A stretch of DNA of 64,000 nucleotides, taken from Pristionchus mayeri (taxonomy: Eukaryota; Nematoda; Chromadorea; Rhabditida; Neodiplogasteridae). A program made the position numbers and the translations under genes. This document shows, in pieces, positions 13,018 to 24,000 of the stretch. Numbering within the stretch: position 1 is the first letter of the stretch; each line of letters opens with the position of its first letter. The stretch lies in contig BTRK01000001.1 in assembly GCA_036245805.1 (NCBI GenBank), positions 30,697,087 through 30,761,086 on the forward strand. The letters are read 5' to 3'. The notes under the pieces are model-generated. The model made no database searches and was not told the origin of the DNA. It worked only from the letters and a program-made list of their open reading frames with translations.

Positions 13018-13386
13018 CTGTAATACACTCACATTAGTGTTCTAGCGATTGAAGATTCAGTAAAAACAAAAGAGTTAACAGTGAGTGATTACAATCCATT
13101 ATAGACAGCCATGTCACTTCCGCTCAACCAATCCTAACACCCAAGTGCTCTACAATATTAAAAGACCAGTGGGTTATTTCTCTTCCTCCTCCCTCATGCG
13201 ATCAGCGAAAGACTGTGACAACAATGATCATGAACAGGATCCTTCCAGTACCTTCTTCTCCCCCTCTGCATTGATTCTCGATTCTGCAGTAGCAGCGAAT
13301 CTCAAATCCAACATCACTTCATTATATAATTTATTTTCCCTTTTCTTTTTATATTCATCATCTAAACTCCCTCCATCCTCGCTCAC

Positions 13387-15889
13387 CTCTCCTGCTCCAT
13401 TCTCCTTCTTTTTGCGACTTCCATCTTCTTCTTCTCTTCCTCTTCTTTCCTATAATACCAACTTATGCCATGGAAATTGTCGAGGAGGAGGAAATATTTG
13501 AATTCCCGTAATTTCATGTATCGGCTCCCAGTAGAGATAGCGACTTGAACATTGGAATATTTTGTGGAAAATCCATTTACACCCCATATTTTCAATTCGT
13601 TATCTCTACTGGGAGCATAGAAATGAAATTGCGGGAATTAAAATATTTCCTCTTCTCCTCGACTTTTTCCACGGCATTATAATTATAGATGTTTTGTTCT
13701 TCCGTAATCACTCTCGTCTCCACCACGGTGGTGGTACGATCTGGCACTTTTGTGGAATTATTCGCTTGGGAAGCACAAATTCGGAACCGTAGTTAAGATA
13801 CAGATTTGTGAAAAGTTTTGATTCAAAACTAATAGTTTCGGGCCTTTTGTGAAAATGATAATTTTGGAACTTCTTCTGTTGTTTTTTTATAACTTAGAAA
13901 ATTGTCACAAACAAAGACAAATAGCCAACTAATATCCAAAAATAAACGGAAATGGGAGAAGTCCTTAACCATCAGTTCCGAAAAGGAAGTTCAGATTTTG
14001 TGGTTCCAAAACATCTATTTAAAACTGGCAGTTACCAGTCGGTGTTCCCAGAAGCCAGTTGAAGTCCTTAACCATCAGTTCCGAAAAGGAAGTTCAGATT
14101 TTGTGGTTCCAAAACATCTATTTAAAACTGGCAGTTACCAGTCGGTGTTCCCAGAAGCCAGTTGATCAATCATTCAGTGGCAACAATATATCTGCCACTT
14201 GGGCCATGACCTCCACCCTACTCACGCAAATTCAGCTCTCTTCCGATCGATCTCCTTCCTCTCCCTCTCCAATTCCGCCCTCTTTCTCTCGATCTCTCTC
14301 TTCTCCCTCCCCAATTCTTCTTCGTGCGCCCTCTTTGACTCATCCAACTCCCTCTGCTTCTTCATCATCTCATCCTGCAATCTCTCCCTCCTTCCTCCTT
14401 CTCTCTCTTCATCTCTCTCACCTGCATCTTCAGCAGTCCCTCCTCCTTCTCTCTCATGAATCTCTGTGTTCGTTCTCTCTCCGTTTCCGTCTGCAATCCT
14501 CCTCATTTCCCTACATCTCCCTTCTCTCCCTTCTCACCTCCTGTCTCATGATCTCCTGCATCCTCACCAGTTGCTCTCTCTCCACCGCAATTCGTCGTTC
14601 CTGCTCTTGCATTCGCTGTAATCATCCTTTCATCCTCGCATGAACATGGTTGCACAATCCACTCCCCTGCCCCCCTCACTTCCTACCTGTTTCTCCATCA
14701 GTTGTTCGTAGCTGGGAGTCTGCTGTGCCTGTGCTCGGAAGATGTTCTGCACACTCTGATCCCATCCGGCAGTGCTTCTGAATCAATTCAATCAATTTCC
14801 CTTCCATTCACATAATTCGTCCTCACCCCAGTCCTAGTTGGTGATCCATGTATCCTGCAAGCATGTTAGGAGTGGGGATGGGAGCGGGAGTCGGCGCCAC
14901 CACAGGTTCCTGTCGTTCACAAATAAGTGTTTCTCTGCGAGTCTCTACTCACCATGTACTTGAAGGGATTCTTTCCGTTTCTCTTCTGAAGCTCGCCCAA
15001 TTCACTGAAGGAGGAATCGACATCACGACGAACTTGCAGAGAATCCTTCAATACTATGAGTAGTAGAGTGACATAACGGAAAGTGTACATACCGGGAGGA
15101 ATCCCGCAGTGAACCATGCCTCCATCTGACCCTGAGGGAATGGTCCTCTCTCCACTCCATTCGGATCGAGGTAGAAGAAGGCCGCCGGCAGTATGCCCGA
15201 TCCCTGCGAGATGTCGATGCCTGTCACTGCCACCTGCAATCAAACAACATGAATCCAAGGGAACCCGGCGCAGACTCGGGAATGAACCAAATGCTAAAAG
15301 CCACAATGACACATAAATTTGTCATTGGAAACGGGAGTATGCGTAGTGATGAAACACTTTCACGTATTATTCGTTCGAAACAATAAAGGAAAAATTTATC
15401 AACGCCAACAAGTTCTCTTTCTCCTCCCTATTACCTCTGCCACTCACCTGATTGGCCAGTCCTGACTCCGCTCGGATGAACGTCTGACGAGTCGTACGAG
15501 TCAGCTGCAATACACTCGCATTAGTATTCTAGCGATTGAAAATTTAGTAAAAACAAAAGAGTTAACAGTGAGTGATTACAATCCTACAGACGAATAAATA
15601 CAGACAACTTTAGTGGCACATACTTACGCTTTGAAGACACACTCTTTCTCAAGTTTCCTCATTTTGCACACTCGCTTAGGTCAGAATAAACGGGAGCGCA
15701 TGCAAAGAGCAGAGAGTACGACTATTGCCTACTAGAAGTCTTTTTTACGAGACTGCCCATTTTAAAGATGGTCTGGAATTCTTTACCAGTGACATAAGAA
15801 TATTTTAAAAAAATATTTAAAAATCAAGTTCTGCATACCCGGGTAGGTGCGGTGGGCGGGCGAGTGGTCTTCTCTGAGTCTCTCTCCAT
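13387..15889 (-). CDS. GYF-domain, coiled-coil protein (GIGYF-like)
   Basis: Exons on the minus strand: 15889-15839, 15504-15448, 15233-15093, 15045-14953, 14909-14827, 14777-14687, 14615-14538, 14490-14422, 14374-14226 and 13449-13387, all with matching phases. Exons 3-4 hold the GYF domain (FFYLDPNGVERGPFPQGQM, WFTAGFLP, VRRDVDSSFSELGEL), which binds proline-rich PPGF/PPGL-type peptides; GIGYF proteins act with 4E-HP in translational repression. A short Pro-rich linker and long Glu/Arg/Lys coiled coil (ERKRAELERERKEI) follow, as in GIGYF proteins. The start is the ATG at 15889, in frame after a possible upstream acceptor. Exon 2 and the first 13 codons of exon 3 are a copy of U2AF-like gene sequence, so the N-terminus before the GYF domain is borrowed. 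After 13387 no exon of matching phase was found, so the 3' end is unresolved; read-through into the U2AF-like exons is possible but the phase does not fit directly. Confidence 0.8.
13465..13676. repeat. MITE-like inverted repeat in GYF-gene intron
   Basis: Arms start with ATGCCATGGAAATTGTCGAGG and its near complement, include GAATTCCCGTAATTTCAT / ATGAAATTGCGGGAATT, and meet near 13570. Same family as 6208-6350. Its left arm overlaps the acceptor side of the coiled-coil exon ending at 13449, so the element lies directly against that splice site. Confidence 0.7.
13958..14163. repeat. 103-bp tandem duplication
   Basis: Two practically identical units, 13958-14060 and 14061-14163, in the intron between the last two coiled-coil exons of the GYF gene. 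Near-identity implies a recent event. Confidence 0.95.
15199..15585 (-). repeat. Duplicated exon block, copy B
   Basis: Copy of 12713-13098 placed in the GYF-domain gene, 2.49 kb away in direct orientation. In the shared exon only one of 19 codons changes the residue (Q to R), and the intron is also conserved, which argues for recent duplication or gene conversion. Confidence 0.9.
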
Positions 15890-16454
15890 TTCGATGGAAG
15901 AACAGCGCGTCCGCTGCAATATTTGGAACATTATATGGCCATTGATAGGAATGAGCATGGAATGAGAGTAGATTTATTATAGTTGGATTATAAAAATATG
16001 TCCTACACCATGCCTAGTACGCGACTAAACAGGCGGAACGAAAAATTAAAAACCTATTTCATATAATCTTTTCAGCCGCACATTTTCTTCAAACCCTGAC
16101 ATGTGGTGATGATTGAACACAAGAATTGCAATTAAAAACACTTTTAAGAGCATAATAATTAAATTACTAAAAGCCGGCTCAGAGATTTAGCGGCTTAGGA
16201 GGCCAACTAATATCGTCGGAACGTTTTAATAGTGCTTTACATTACGTGGGAAATAATAGTGTAAGATACAGAGTAGCCAATAAGAAAAAAGCGGTTGTAG
16301 AAAGAAGTACACCGCCTCGCCCAACGGGGGGAAAATGCTACTAAGAACCAGCGCCGCAGCTAGACAAAATGAATGCTAAACAAGGAGTATGTAGGAACAA
16401 GAAAGCTCGACAACGGAAGCAGGAACTAACTTGTTTTTCGTAAATTCGGAAATA
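15890..16454. other. No gene recognised
   Basis: Upstream flank of the GYF gene up to the mariner element; no promoter motif or coding run is convincing. Confidence 0.35.
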
Positions 16455-17698
16455 TTGGGGTGTCCGGAAAGTTCGTATAATGCTTCGGAAAAAAGTTAGT
16501 TCGCGATCAAATGCAGTGATTGCGCAATCTGTTTGTCAGCAATGTATTGCATCATTCTGACGTTGAGTAGTGAGAGGATTTAATCAGTCTCCTAGTTGCT
16601 ACATTGATTCTTGTGATGGACTCCCATCTCTACCTCCGAGCAGTTTTACTTCATTACTACCGTCTTGGCCGATCCGTGAAGGAGGCCCACTCTGCCCTGG
16701 CCCAGTCGGAAGGAGCTGACGCCCCCTCCATACCCTTCTGCTATAAGTGGTTCTCCCGCTTCAAGAAAGGGGAGTTTGGTCTCGATGATCAACCCCGCTC
16801 TGGACGCCCTCCCTCCCTCGATCAGCCTCTCGTTCTCCACACACTGAAGCGCAAGCCCATGGCCAGTGTGTGTGAGTTGAAGAAGGATACTGGTACTCCC
16901 ATATCAACGGTGTCCGATATCCTCCATCGATCTGGGAAGAAGCCGAAACTCCCACAAGTGATTCCCCATGACCTCTCCCCCGAACAGCTGAAAAATCGTG
17001 TTCAAGTCTGTCGGGAATTACTCCATCGTAGATCCAATCTTCGATGGGTCAATTCCATCATCGCTACAGATGAGAAGTGGATCACGTACGATAACCCTGT
17101 GAGGAGACTGCAATGGGTGGATGCAGATGAGAAGCCCACGCCCGTTCCGAAGAAGGAAGAGCACGGAAAGAAGGAACTCCTCTGCTTCTTCTTCTCAGTG
17201 CTCGATCCCATCTACTGGGAGATCCTCGCCCCTGACACCAGCATCAATGCCGACCTCTTCTCTGAACAACTGCAAGATGTCGCGATCAGAGTCCCTCCCA
17301 GACTAATGAACCAGGGCAAAATTCTTCTTCTGATGGACAATGCTCGCCCACATCGAGCGAAGATGACCCAGAAGACAATGGACGAGCTGAAGATCGAGAG
17401 GATTCCCCATCCACCGTATTCCCCGGATCTCTCCCCATGCGACTACCACTGCTTCCGCTCTCTCTCTCTGACTTCTGCAAAGGAAAGAAGTTCAAGAATC
17501 CAGATGAAGTTGTGAGGGCTTTCGTGAACTGGGCGGTCTCGAAGAAACCCGCATTCTGGAAGAGAGGAATCGAGACCCTGCCCAATCGCTGGAGGGAGGT
17601 AGTGAGAAAGAAGGGGGCATACATTGGTCACTGAGAATTGTAAAGCATTGAATAAAAAATAAAAACAAAAAATTATACGAACTTTCCGGACACCCCAA
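16455..17698 (+). mobile_element. Mariner transposon, nearly intact
   Basis: Perfect 27-bp terminal inverted repeats (16455-16481 and 17672-17698, starting TTGGGGTGTCCGGAAAGTTC) flanked by TA on both sides (16453-16454 and 17699-17700), the target duplication of Tc1/mariner elements. Length 1244 bp is usual for mariner. It carries one transposase gene. Confidence 0.97.
16616..17634 (+). pseudogene. Mariner transposase with a single frameshift
   Basis: The protein follows mariner order: N-terminal helix-turn-helix region (residues about 1-110, with WFSRFKKGEFGLDD and RSGRPPSLD), then the D,D34D catalytic core with ATDEKWITYDN, LLLMDNARPH and YSPDLSPCDYHCF, which holds the third Asp. At about 17455-17470 a run of CT dinucleotides shifts the frame. 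The first frame ends at 17515, while the true C-terminus (FVNWAVSKKPAFWKRGIE) continues in another frame to 17634, just inside the right terminal repeat. One CT unit too many is the simplest explanation. All three catalytic Asp residues lie before the shift. The start may be 16604 (MILVMDS) or 16616; mariner proteins favour the shorter one. Confidence 0.93.
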
Positions 17699-17700
17699 TA

Positions 17701-17972
17701 CAATGCAGGGAACGCGCCACGTTTGCAAATCAGCGCTGCGCGTACTCCTTTTTTCACACTCTTTAGTCGAGGAGATAACGAGACTACGCAAATCGGTTCA
17801 AACCTGAACAAAATCATCACATATCACCAAAATCACAAAAAAGCGGGAACCGTGTGTCAAAATACACACTAAGCACTGTAATAACGCGGCTTTGTTGATC
17901 AAGAAGTGAACACGCGGGCACATTTGTGGAGATTGTAGGTCTCTCATGTCAGAGGAGCGCACAAAGGACTGA
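17701..17972. other. No feature recognised
   Basis: Spacer between the mariner and the tRNA-like gene. Confidence 0.3.
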
Positions 17973-18045
17973 TGGAGGCAGCGGGATTCGAACCCACGAC
18001 CTTCATATCCATGGACAGATGCTCTAACCACTGAGCTATGCCCCC
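17973..18045 (-). tRNA. tRNA or tRNA-like pseudogene (anticodon arm mismatched)
   Basis: 73 nt read on the minus strand give a good acceptor stem (GGGGGCA with TGCCTCC), D arm (GCTC..GAGC), T arm with the B-box core GGTTCGAATCC and a discriminator A. Both pol III promoter boxes are present. The anticodon stem, however, pairs at only two of five positions, and position 33 is C instead of the universal U. The triplet at 34-36 would read ATG (histidine) if the loop is placed as usual. This points to a decayed tRNA or tRNA-derived SINE head rather than a working tRNA. Confidence 0.6.
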
Positions 18046-18537
18046 GTTCTCGGCTGTCCTCTCCTCGCGCATTATGGTTCATAGGGCCAGTGGTCACTAC
18101 ACATTTTATATTTTTGATTTGATGTTTATTGATTAGTTTGTTAAGTTCTCTCCGTTCCGCGATATTTAGAAAGTATGTGTATATGTTTTTCCATCGAATA
18201 AACCACTGCCAGTAAGAGCACCAATTTTTAGTTGCAATGAGTGTAGAGACAGACTCGTTGAGGCGAATCTGCAGGCGAACGAGGGCGGGATGGGCTCAGA
18301 ATGAGTAGAGGGCTTTCAGCAGGCATTTCAGTCCACACATTAGAATTCCTTCTTGCAGTCTACGAACAAGAAGTAGAACGGGGTGTCGTACTCGGAGGTT
18401 CGCTGAGCGACCTGCTTGACTGCAAGCAGGTTGTCGATAGTACTGTAGTCTTGCTGGAAACCGGTTTGGGTCGAGGACTGTTTATTCTAGCACAACTTCG
18501 ATTCTATTTGATCTTCAGGGATACAGTATGGATAATA

Positions 18538-19092
18538 CTAATACGGAAGTTCCCAACGATTGTTGGTAGGTGATGTCATCCGCTTGGAATAGGATGTCCT
18601 CCCCTTTAAAGCAGAGAGCGCGTATTTAGACTCGGGCCACTTATTGGATATTCCCCCCTTCCTCCTTCCTCCCCTGTAATTTCTCATCCGACCCCATCGC
18701 TGAGGGATGTGTAGCCACAAATCAGGGTGATATGCCCAGAAATGAGTGAGAGGGTGGTTGGGCCAAACATCGAAGAAGTGCCAGCCTCTCGAAATGATGC
18801 GATGAGAATGGATGAAAGTATTACCTTGAAGAGTGATCATGCCGTTGAGAAATGTCTTGAGGTAGCGCATCACCTCATTCAGACGTCCCTGCCATGGGGC
18901 ATGTGCAGAAGGGTGACAATAGCGTCGGCCAGGTCGCAGGGAATAGCCACTCCTTCTACCAGATAGTTGAATAGGGCAGCGATTACGTGGGCAAGGTGGT
19001 TTAGAGAGCGGTGCAGCAGATCTGGGAGAATGGCCTCCAACCTTGGAATGTGACCACATTTGAGATGAACATCGCTTCGCTGACATCATCAA
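18538..19092 (-). pseudogene. Possible reverse-transcriptase fragment
   Basis: At about 19083-18883 one minus-strand frame reads HIPRLEAILPDLLHR, IAALFNYLVEGVAIP and LADAIVTLLHMP. This has the spacing of the non-LTR reverse-transcriptase N-terminal region in which a partner strand 'aplLt.lFn.sl..G.iP..w..a.v.pl.K' precedes the finger motifs. A stop follows, and a different frame stays open for 184 codons. No YADD box was found. Identification rests on pattern memory only. Confidence 0.3.
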
Positions 19093-19270
19093 GTGGGCAG
19101 GATGGAAGTGTGTCGAGGGAGTGAAGAGGGATTGCGAGTGGAAGCTGAATTAGACTTTCGCCTCCTGATTTCATCGACGATACTCGTCCGGGCAGCTACG
19201 CAGGCAACTGAGTAGGCGACAGCTCCTTGGGGTTGGATTTCAATGCATCGCTGAGATTCCGTGTTCCACT

Positions 19271-19693
19271 CTAGATTCTAGAAGGGAATTGGTGCTTCCT
19301 CCAACAGTTTGTTTTCACGATCTCCGTGAATGCCTTGACCGTAGTATACGTATTGGCGTCAGAACTGGGACGGGCAAAGGGCAGTGACGCGAGAAGGTTT
19401 GTGTTAACAGTAAAAGCAGTTCGATCGAAATCACCCTGCATCTTTTCTGCCTCGCCTTGCCAGGTAGAGAGGCACATCCCGACAAGGCGGAGGTCGGAGT
19501 CAAACTCAAACCGGCCAACTACTCCACAATATACTACTCGTGCTGTGGTAGGCGCTGCAATGTAGCCAATTTGGTGGAATACAGAACCGTTGGAGGATCC
19601 TATCTTCGACATGTCCATATTCGACCGTGCCGTTTCATGGGTAACGTGCTCTAAATGCACAGTCTGCTTCGAGCTCACAGAATGAGCGACCAC
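19271..19693 (-). CDS. Unrecognised 140-codon open frame
   Basis: The longest uninterrupted minus-strand frame in this stretch (begins MVAHSVSSKQTVHLEHV). It contains LSTWQGEAEKMQGDFDRTAF, which has the look of a retroelement capsid helix, but no motif is decisive. It lies between the suspected RT fragment and the PEX12-like gene and may belong to the same dead retroelement. No function is proposed. Confidence 0.2.
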   Translation of the reverse strand: MVAHSVSSKQTVHLEHVTHETARSNMDMSKIGSSNGSVFHQIGYIAAPTTARVVYCGVVGRFEFDSDLRLVGMCLSTWQGEAEKMQGDFDRTAFTVNTNLLASLPFARPSSDANTYTTVKAFTEIVKTNCWRKHQFPSRI

Positions 19694-20181
19694 GTTAGTT
19701 CGAAAAGGGAACAGGCGAAGTTGCCGACAAATTTTTCATTTCCAGATTCAAGAAACCGAAGCTGTTTTTTTCACTATTCTCGTGGATATTCATTTTTTAA
19801 AAACCATTAATTCAACCGCGTGGTTGGTCATTTCGCAGGAATAAAAAATAGCGTGTGTCTCTACTATACGCCGAAATAATGACTTCTAGTCTCGGGAAAG
19901 GCATCAGTTCTCGGTTTCTGCAGCGATAAGACTATGCCCTTAATTCAGATATAATCCCCTCAGAATATTACAGTGCATAGTAAGTAGGCTGCACGCATTT
20001 GAAGTGATCAGGGTCAAATATAAGAGATATAAATAGGTAAGATATAGATACTGAATGGATGAGCACATGCTACATCGTTCACAACAACTCTCAACTCTAA
20101 TCAGAACGACTATAATTTATTGAATACATTCGTCTGTACAACAAAATTAGCGGGTATAATGAGACGAAGGTATTTTCATAC

Positions 20182-20720
20182 ATCAGCTGCAACTTCTCCT
20201 TCGCGTACGTGTCGAGACAAGCGAAGCAGAAGACGTAGCCTGCGATCGATTGGTTTGGTGAAGAGTCACTAGTTTTCTGTTTCATCCCTTTGACACGTTA
20301 GTGAAAGAGCTGTCGTACTTAAGTTGGGAGACCGAAGATGTGTTTCATACCTGAGCAAGTAAGAGCGGTGTCGTTGACCCTCTTGCACATGCAGATGGGA
20401 CACTTGCTTGTCTCGAGACTCATCACTTCTTCCTCGCTGAGAAGCTGAAATCGATTGGTAGATCAGAATACTAGCATCAAATTGACCTTATGAGGGGCTT
20501 TGGGCAGCCTAAGCGCAGAGAAGACGGTCTTGAGCCAGGGCCACAGTTTGAGGAAGATTCGCTTGAGCTTGAGACTCACTGGCTCGTCCTGGATCAGGGA
20601 TTCAATCGAGGTACGGTAAGTATGAGCTTACCAGTAGGCCTAAGGTACTGTAGCTGCTCTGTGATTCGCTCGTGAAGCGCCTCCAGCTTCCCCTTGAAGT
20701 ACGGCCAGGCAACCTAGGAA
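20182..20720 (-). CDS. prx-12: PEX12-like peroxisomal RING protein (3' exons)
   Basis: PEX12 is one of three RING E3 subunits of the peroxisomal membrane complex that ubiquitinates the import receptor PEX5. Two exons join in phase (20444-20351 and 20239-20182) to give SKCPICMCKRVNDTALTCSG then YVFCFACLDTYAKEK. This closely matches the PEX12 RING, where CPxC..RVNDTxLxxSGYVFCYRC is diagnostic. Upstream, 20720-20650 (WPYFKGKLEALHERITEQLQ) and 20600-20490 (SLKLKRIFLKLWPWLKTVFS) resemble the cytosolic region ahead of the last membrane segments. The final exon with the CPxT..LI+LY end was not found below 20182, and the hydrophobic segments between cytosolic part and RING look shortened. The N-terminal exons are uncertain. 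The RING call is strong, the overall gene model is not. Confidence 0.75.
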
Positions 20721-20762
20721 CGGTAGTGATTAGATTACGGTAAGTATGAGCTTACCAGTAGG
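20610..20762. repeat. Duplicated intron start, two copies
   Basis: The sequence CCTACTG followed by the donor GTAAGCTCATACTTACCGTA (minus strand) occurs twice, at about 20639-20613 and 20759-20733. Each contains the hairpin GGTAAG..CTTACC. It straddles candidate splice donors in the PEX12-like region. Confidence 0.6.
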
Positions 20763-21049
20763 GGTATCGATCGTAGTCGAGTGCCTCCGAAGGATGCGAA
20801 TCGATGGGAGCTCACGATCACCAGCTTGCAGGCACCTCAACAATTATTCTCTTTCATATTTATTCTCCCAATTCAGCATCAGGAGGGGCACAGAGAGAGT
20901 CTAACCTTCCTGGATAAGTCCAGATTGTCACAGGCCAAGTCATTAGAAGCATCAACCAGCTAGAAAGATGACAACTAGAACTGATATAACTAAAGCATTC
21001 GATATACCAATGAAAATAATAAGAAGTCTTCTTTGAGTGCCGGATAGCC

Positions 21050-24000
21050 ACCCATTAGTGCTCACCAGTGAGAAGGGGCTCTCCTGGGCGAGTGGCGTCA
21101 GCTCGAACGCCTCCTGCACTCTTCTCAGCGATAGCAGAGGAGCCAGCACCCGTCTGAACCACCAAATATTTGTATATATATCAGATCAAGAATATATATC
21201 AGATCGAATTAGTCAAGACATTTGGAGTGGTGTGGGCTGATACGTGCTGCCGAAAAGACCCCGATATGTGTAATAAATGGTGTACAATAATAAATAGGCC
21301 TTGAGCAGCAGCGGGGGTACGACATTTCCGCAACGGAGCGCCGTTCGCTTGAGAGTTGGCGTAGCAACTTGGGAGTTGCTTCATTGTTACCAGTATGTGC
21401 TCCCATACATAAAAATATATATAATTTGTTTCTAGGTGATCTTGAGTTTTGCTCCAAATCAACGACCCGGGGTTCATGGTATGTGGATTTCCATGACCCC
21501 AATACGTTGAAACTCAAGTTTGCCTAGAAATAAGAATTGTATATGCAAAGGTATGGGAGCACATGCTGACAACAATGAAACAACTCCCAAGTTGCTACAC
21601 CAACTCTCAAGCGAACGGCGTTCCGTTGCGGAAATGTCGTACCCCCGCAGCAGCTGCCTGGCCTCTTCGTACTTCCCGCAGCGAACGAGCGCGAAAACGA
21701 CTCTGTAATTCCATTATTCAAAGATATTAAATTTAAGAAAAATTACATTCCAAATTCATTTTAGTTTCACCCGCACTACATTCACTGCCAACTCCGATCT
21801 CGAACATTGCGTGACAGTATATGGTAATTGGTAAATTATCAAACACCGATCTACAGGAAGTTATTTATTGCTTTTGTCCAATCATTTTTTTTCGTTTCAT
21901 TTCCCATTGTGCCTATCTCACTCCACAGTTTTGGTCACAGAGCACCCTACTTTCCCGTTTCACATGATTCCCCTCCCCTACCAGTACACATTGCACCATG
22001 AAAAGTAGGTAGGTATCGACAAAAATGTACTCTCCACTAGCTAATATAACAAAAACGATCTTTATCGCATTATTGGCAACGTTGGTTGCATAACCTAAAA
22101 AGTAGGGGCCGTTCTGGGAAAACGCGCAAGTTTGCATGACTTTTCAATTTACATGCATTACAAATTCTCCATATTCTTTTAAGATGTTCGGTCAAAGCAA
22201 CCATCCCCTTCCCCGTCTCATCCGATCTCCCCCCCCCCCCGCCCCTCTCACTTGTACATTCTGTCTATCGTCACGGCGTCGTCAGCAATTTGTTTTATTT
22301 ATATTTTTACTTTATTAATTCAGAAGGTCTCAATGGAGACATCGACAAAGGAAAATAAAAAATATTCGAGTTATTGAACAAGCCATACAATCTCCAGCCC
22401 TAAATGGAGGTCCATTGTAAGAGGGAGGAAAATCATGAGAACAAGTCTCACTACTCCACACTCTCTCACTTTAGCATGATCTTCACGTAATTAAGTGACT
22501 GAAGAGCAAAAATAAAAGATCAAAGATCAAACCTTGACGTTAGCGACTTTGTCGAATGCGTCGTACTGGCTGCATAGGTCGGCGAAGCGGGAGGGATCCT
22601 CGGCCGCAGCCTGCTCACTCCAGCGAAGCAGCGTCTGCAGCACGACAAGGTCATCACTACGCCCAATCATACGCAATACTTCGTTGCATCAACGAGGATA
22701 CACCCATGGATCTTCCGTTCGTCATATTCAAGCTTTCACTTCATGCCACTTTACATTGAAATTTTAAAAATATAAACTAATTAGCTTAATTAATTAACTC
22801 ACCACCAACTGCCGAGTGTCGTCATCGTGCGCGCACGCGTTCGCAAGCAGGGACGAGTCCTGTGATATATAACAATATAAATACAAAAATGAAACCTCAA
22901 TTTTGCGGCGTTTTTTCGTTTTTAAAAAGCTATCATTCCGGTTCAACACCTATGGATTTGATCTACATTGCTTCCTCCTTCCCTCTTCTATCCACATCTA
23001 TCTTTCCCTTTCCTCCCCGTCATCTTCTCAATCCCATAGGCTGAAGCCAACTGCCAAGACCTCACCTATTTGGAGCTATGACACAGCAGGGAAAAAGCAT
23101 TTGTTCACCACCCCCCCCCCCCCCTAGGATTGTGATCATCGATTGGTAGTTAGTTGCTAGCTTCAGAGCCTGGCCATCTATGCTCCCTCACTCTCCCCTC
23201 CTCTTCAATTCATCTCCATCCACAACCATCTCCCCACTCCCCTCTCATATTCCCTCCTCCTCTCCTCCATCCACTTCCATCTCTCCTCCCCCTCCCCCCT
23301 CACCTTGGCCTGCTCCCTCTGATCCTCGTAGTTGTGCGCGAGGAGCACGAGTCGGTACGCCTCCACCTCGCTCCTGCAATCGAAAAGTTGGTCAGGCTTC
23401 AAACTACAGGGATCAAAGATCATCTTTTGAATCAGTAGTCACTGATATCATCATGATCCGATCAGATCGCGGCACTTTTTGTCATGCCGTACAGAACGAA
23501 ACAGATGAGATGAAGATAGTAAATGACAAAGATCAAACTACGCATTTCAGTTGCTTGAGGGCGCCGACGGCCTTGGGGTCTCGTCTGCCCGAGGAGCGGA
23601 TCGTGCCCTCCAGTGCCTTCACGCCCTGCGAGCACAGCTGAAATGGAAGAGGAAATTAATCGTGTTCATGACAACCAAACAGGTATTCAGCTAATGATTA
23701 AACCATGTAGATCATGTAGATCAAGCCGCAAACACAATGCATTGTCACTAGAAAAACTAGATATGCATTCAAAATGTAAGCATCTCAGGGATGATAAACG
23801 ACAGCTACCCTATGACAAGGAGAGTGCACTCACGTCGAAAGATTCCGCGAAAATCTCGTTGCTTCCGTCTTGGGCACGCTCAAATTTATGGAAATCCTCG
23901 CAGAGAGCAGTGGAGACTGGGAGGGGAAAGGTTAAGATCAGGACAACTTGAATCGTTCGAGAATTCGATCGACCCTGGACAAAATGCGGCCCAATCAAGC

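Noticed and set aside
14059..14643. 194-codon plus-strand frame, Ser/Pro/Leu-rich
   Set aside because: Antisense shadow of the Glu/Arg/Lys coiled-coil exons of the GYF gene, which have proper splice sites.
17798..18097. 99-codon minus-strand frame
   Set aside because: It reads through the tRNA-like sequence; this type of translation (HSSVVRASVHGYEGRGF) is a known artefact of tRNA genes.
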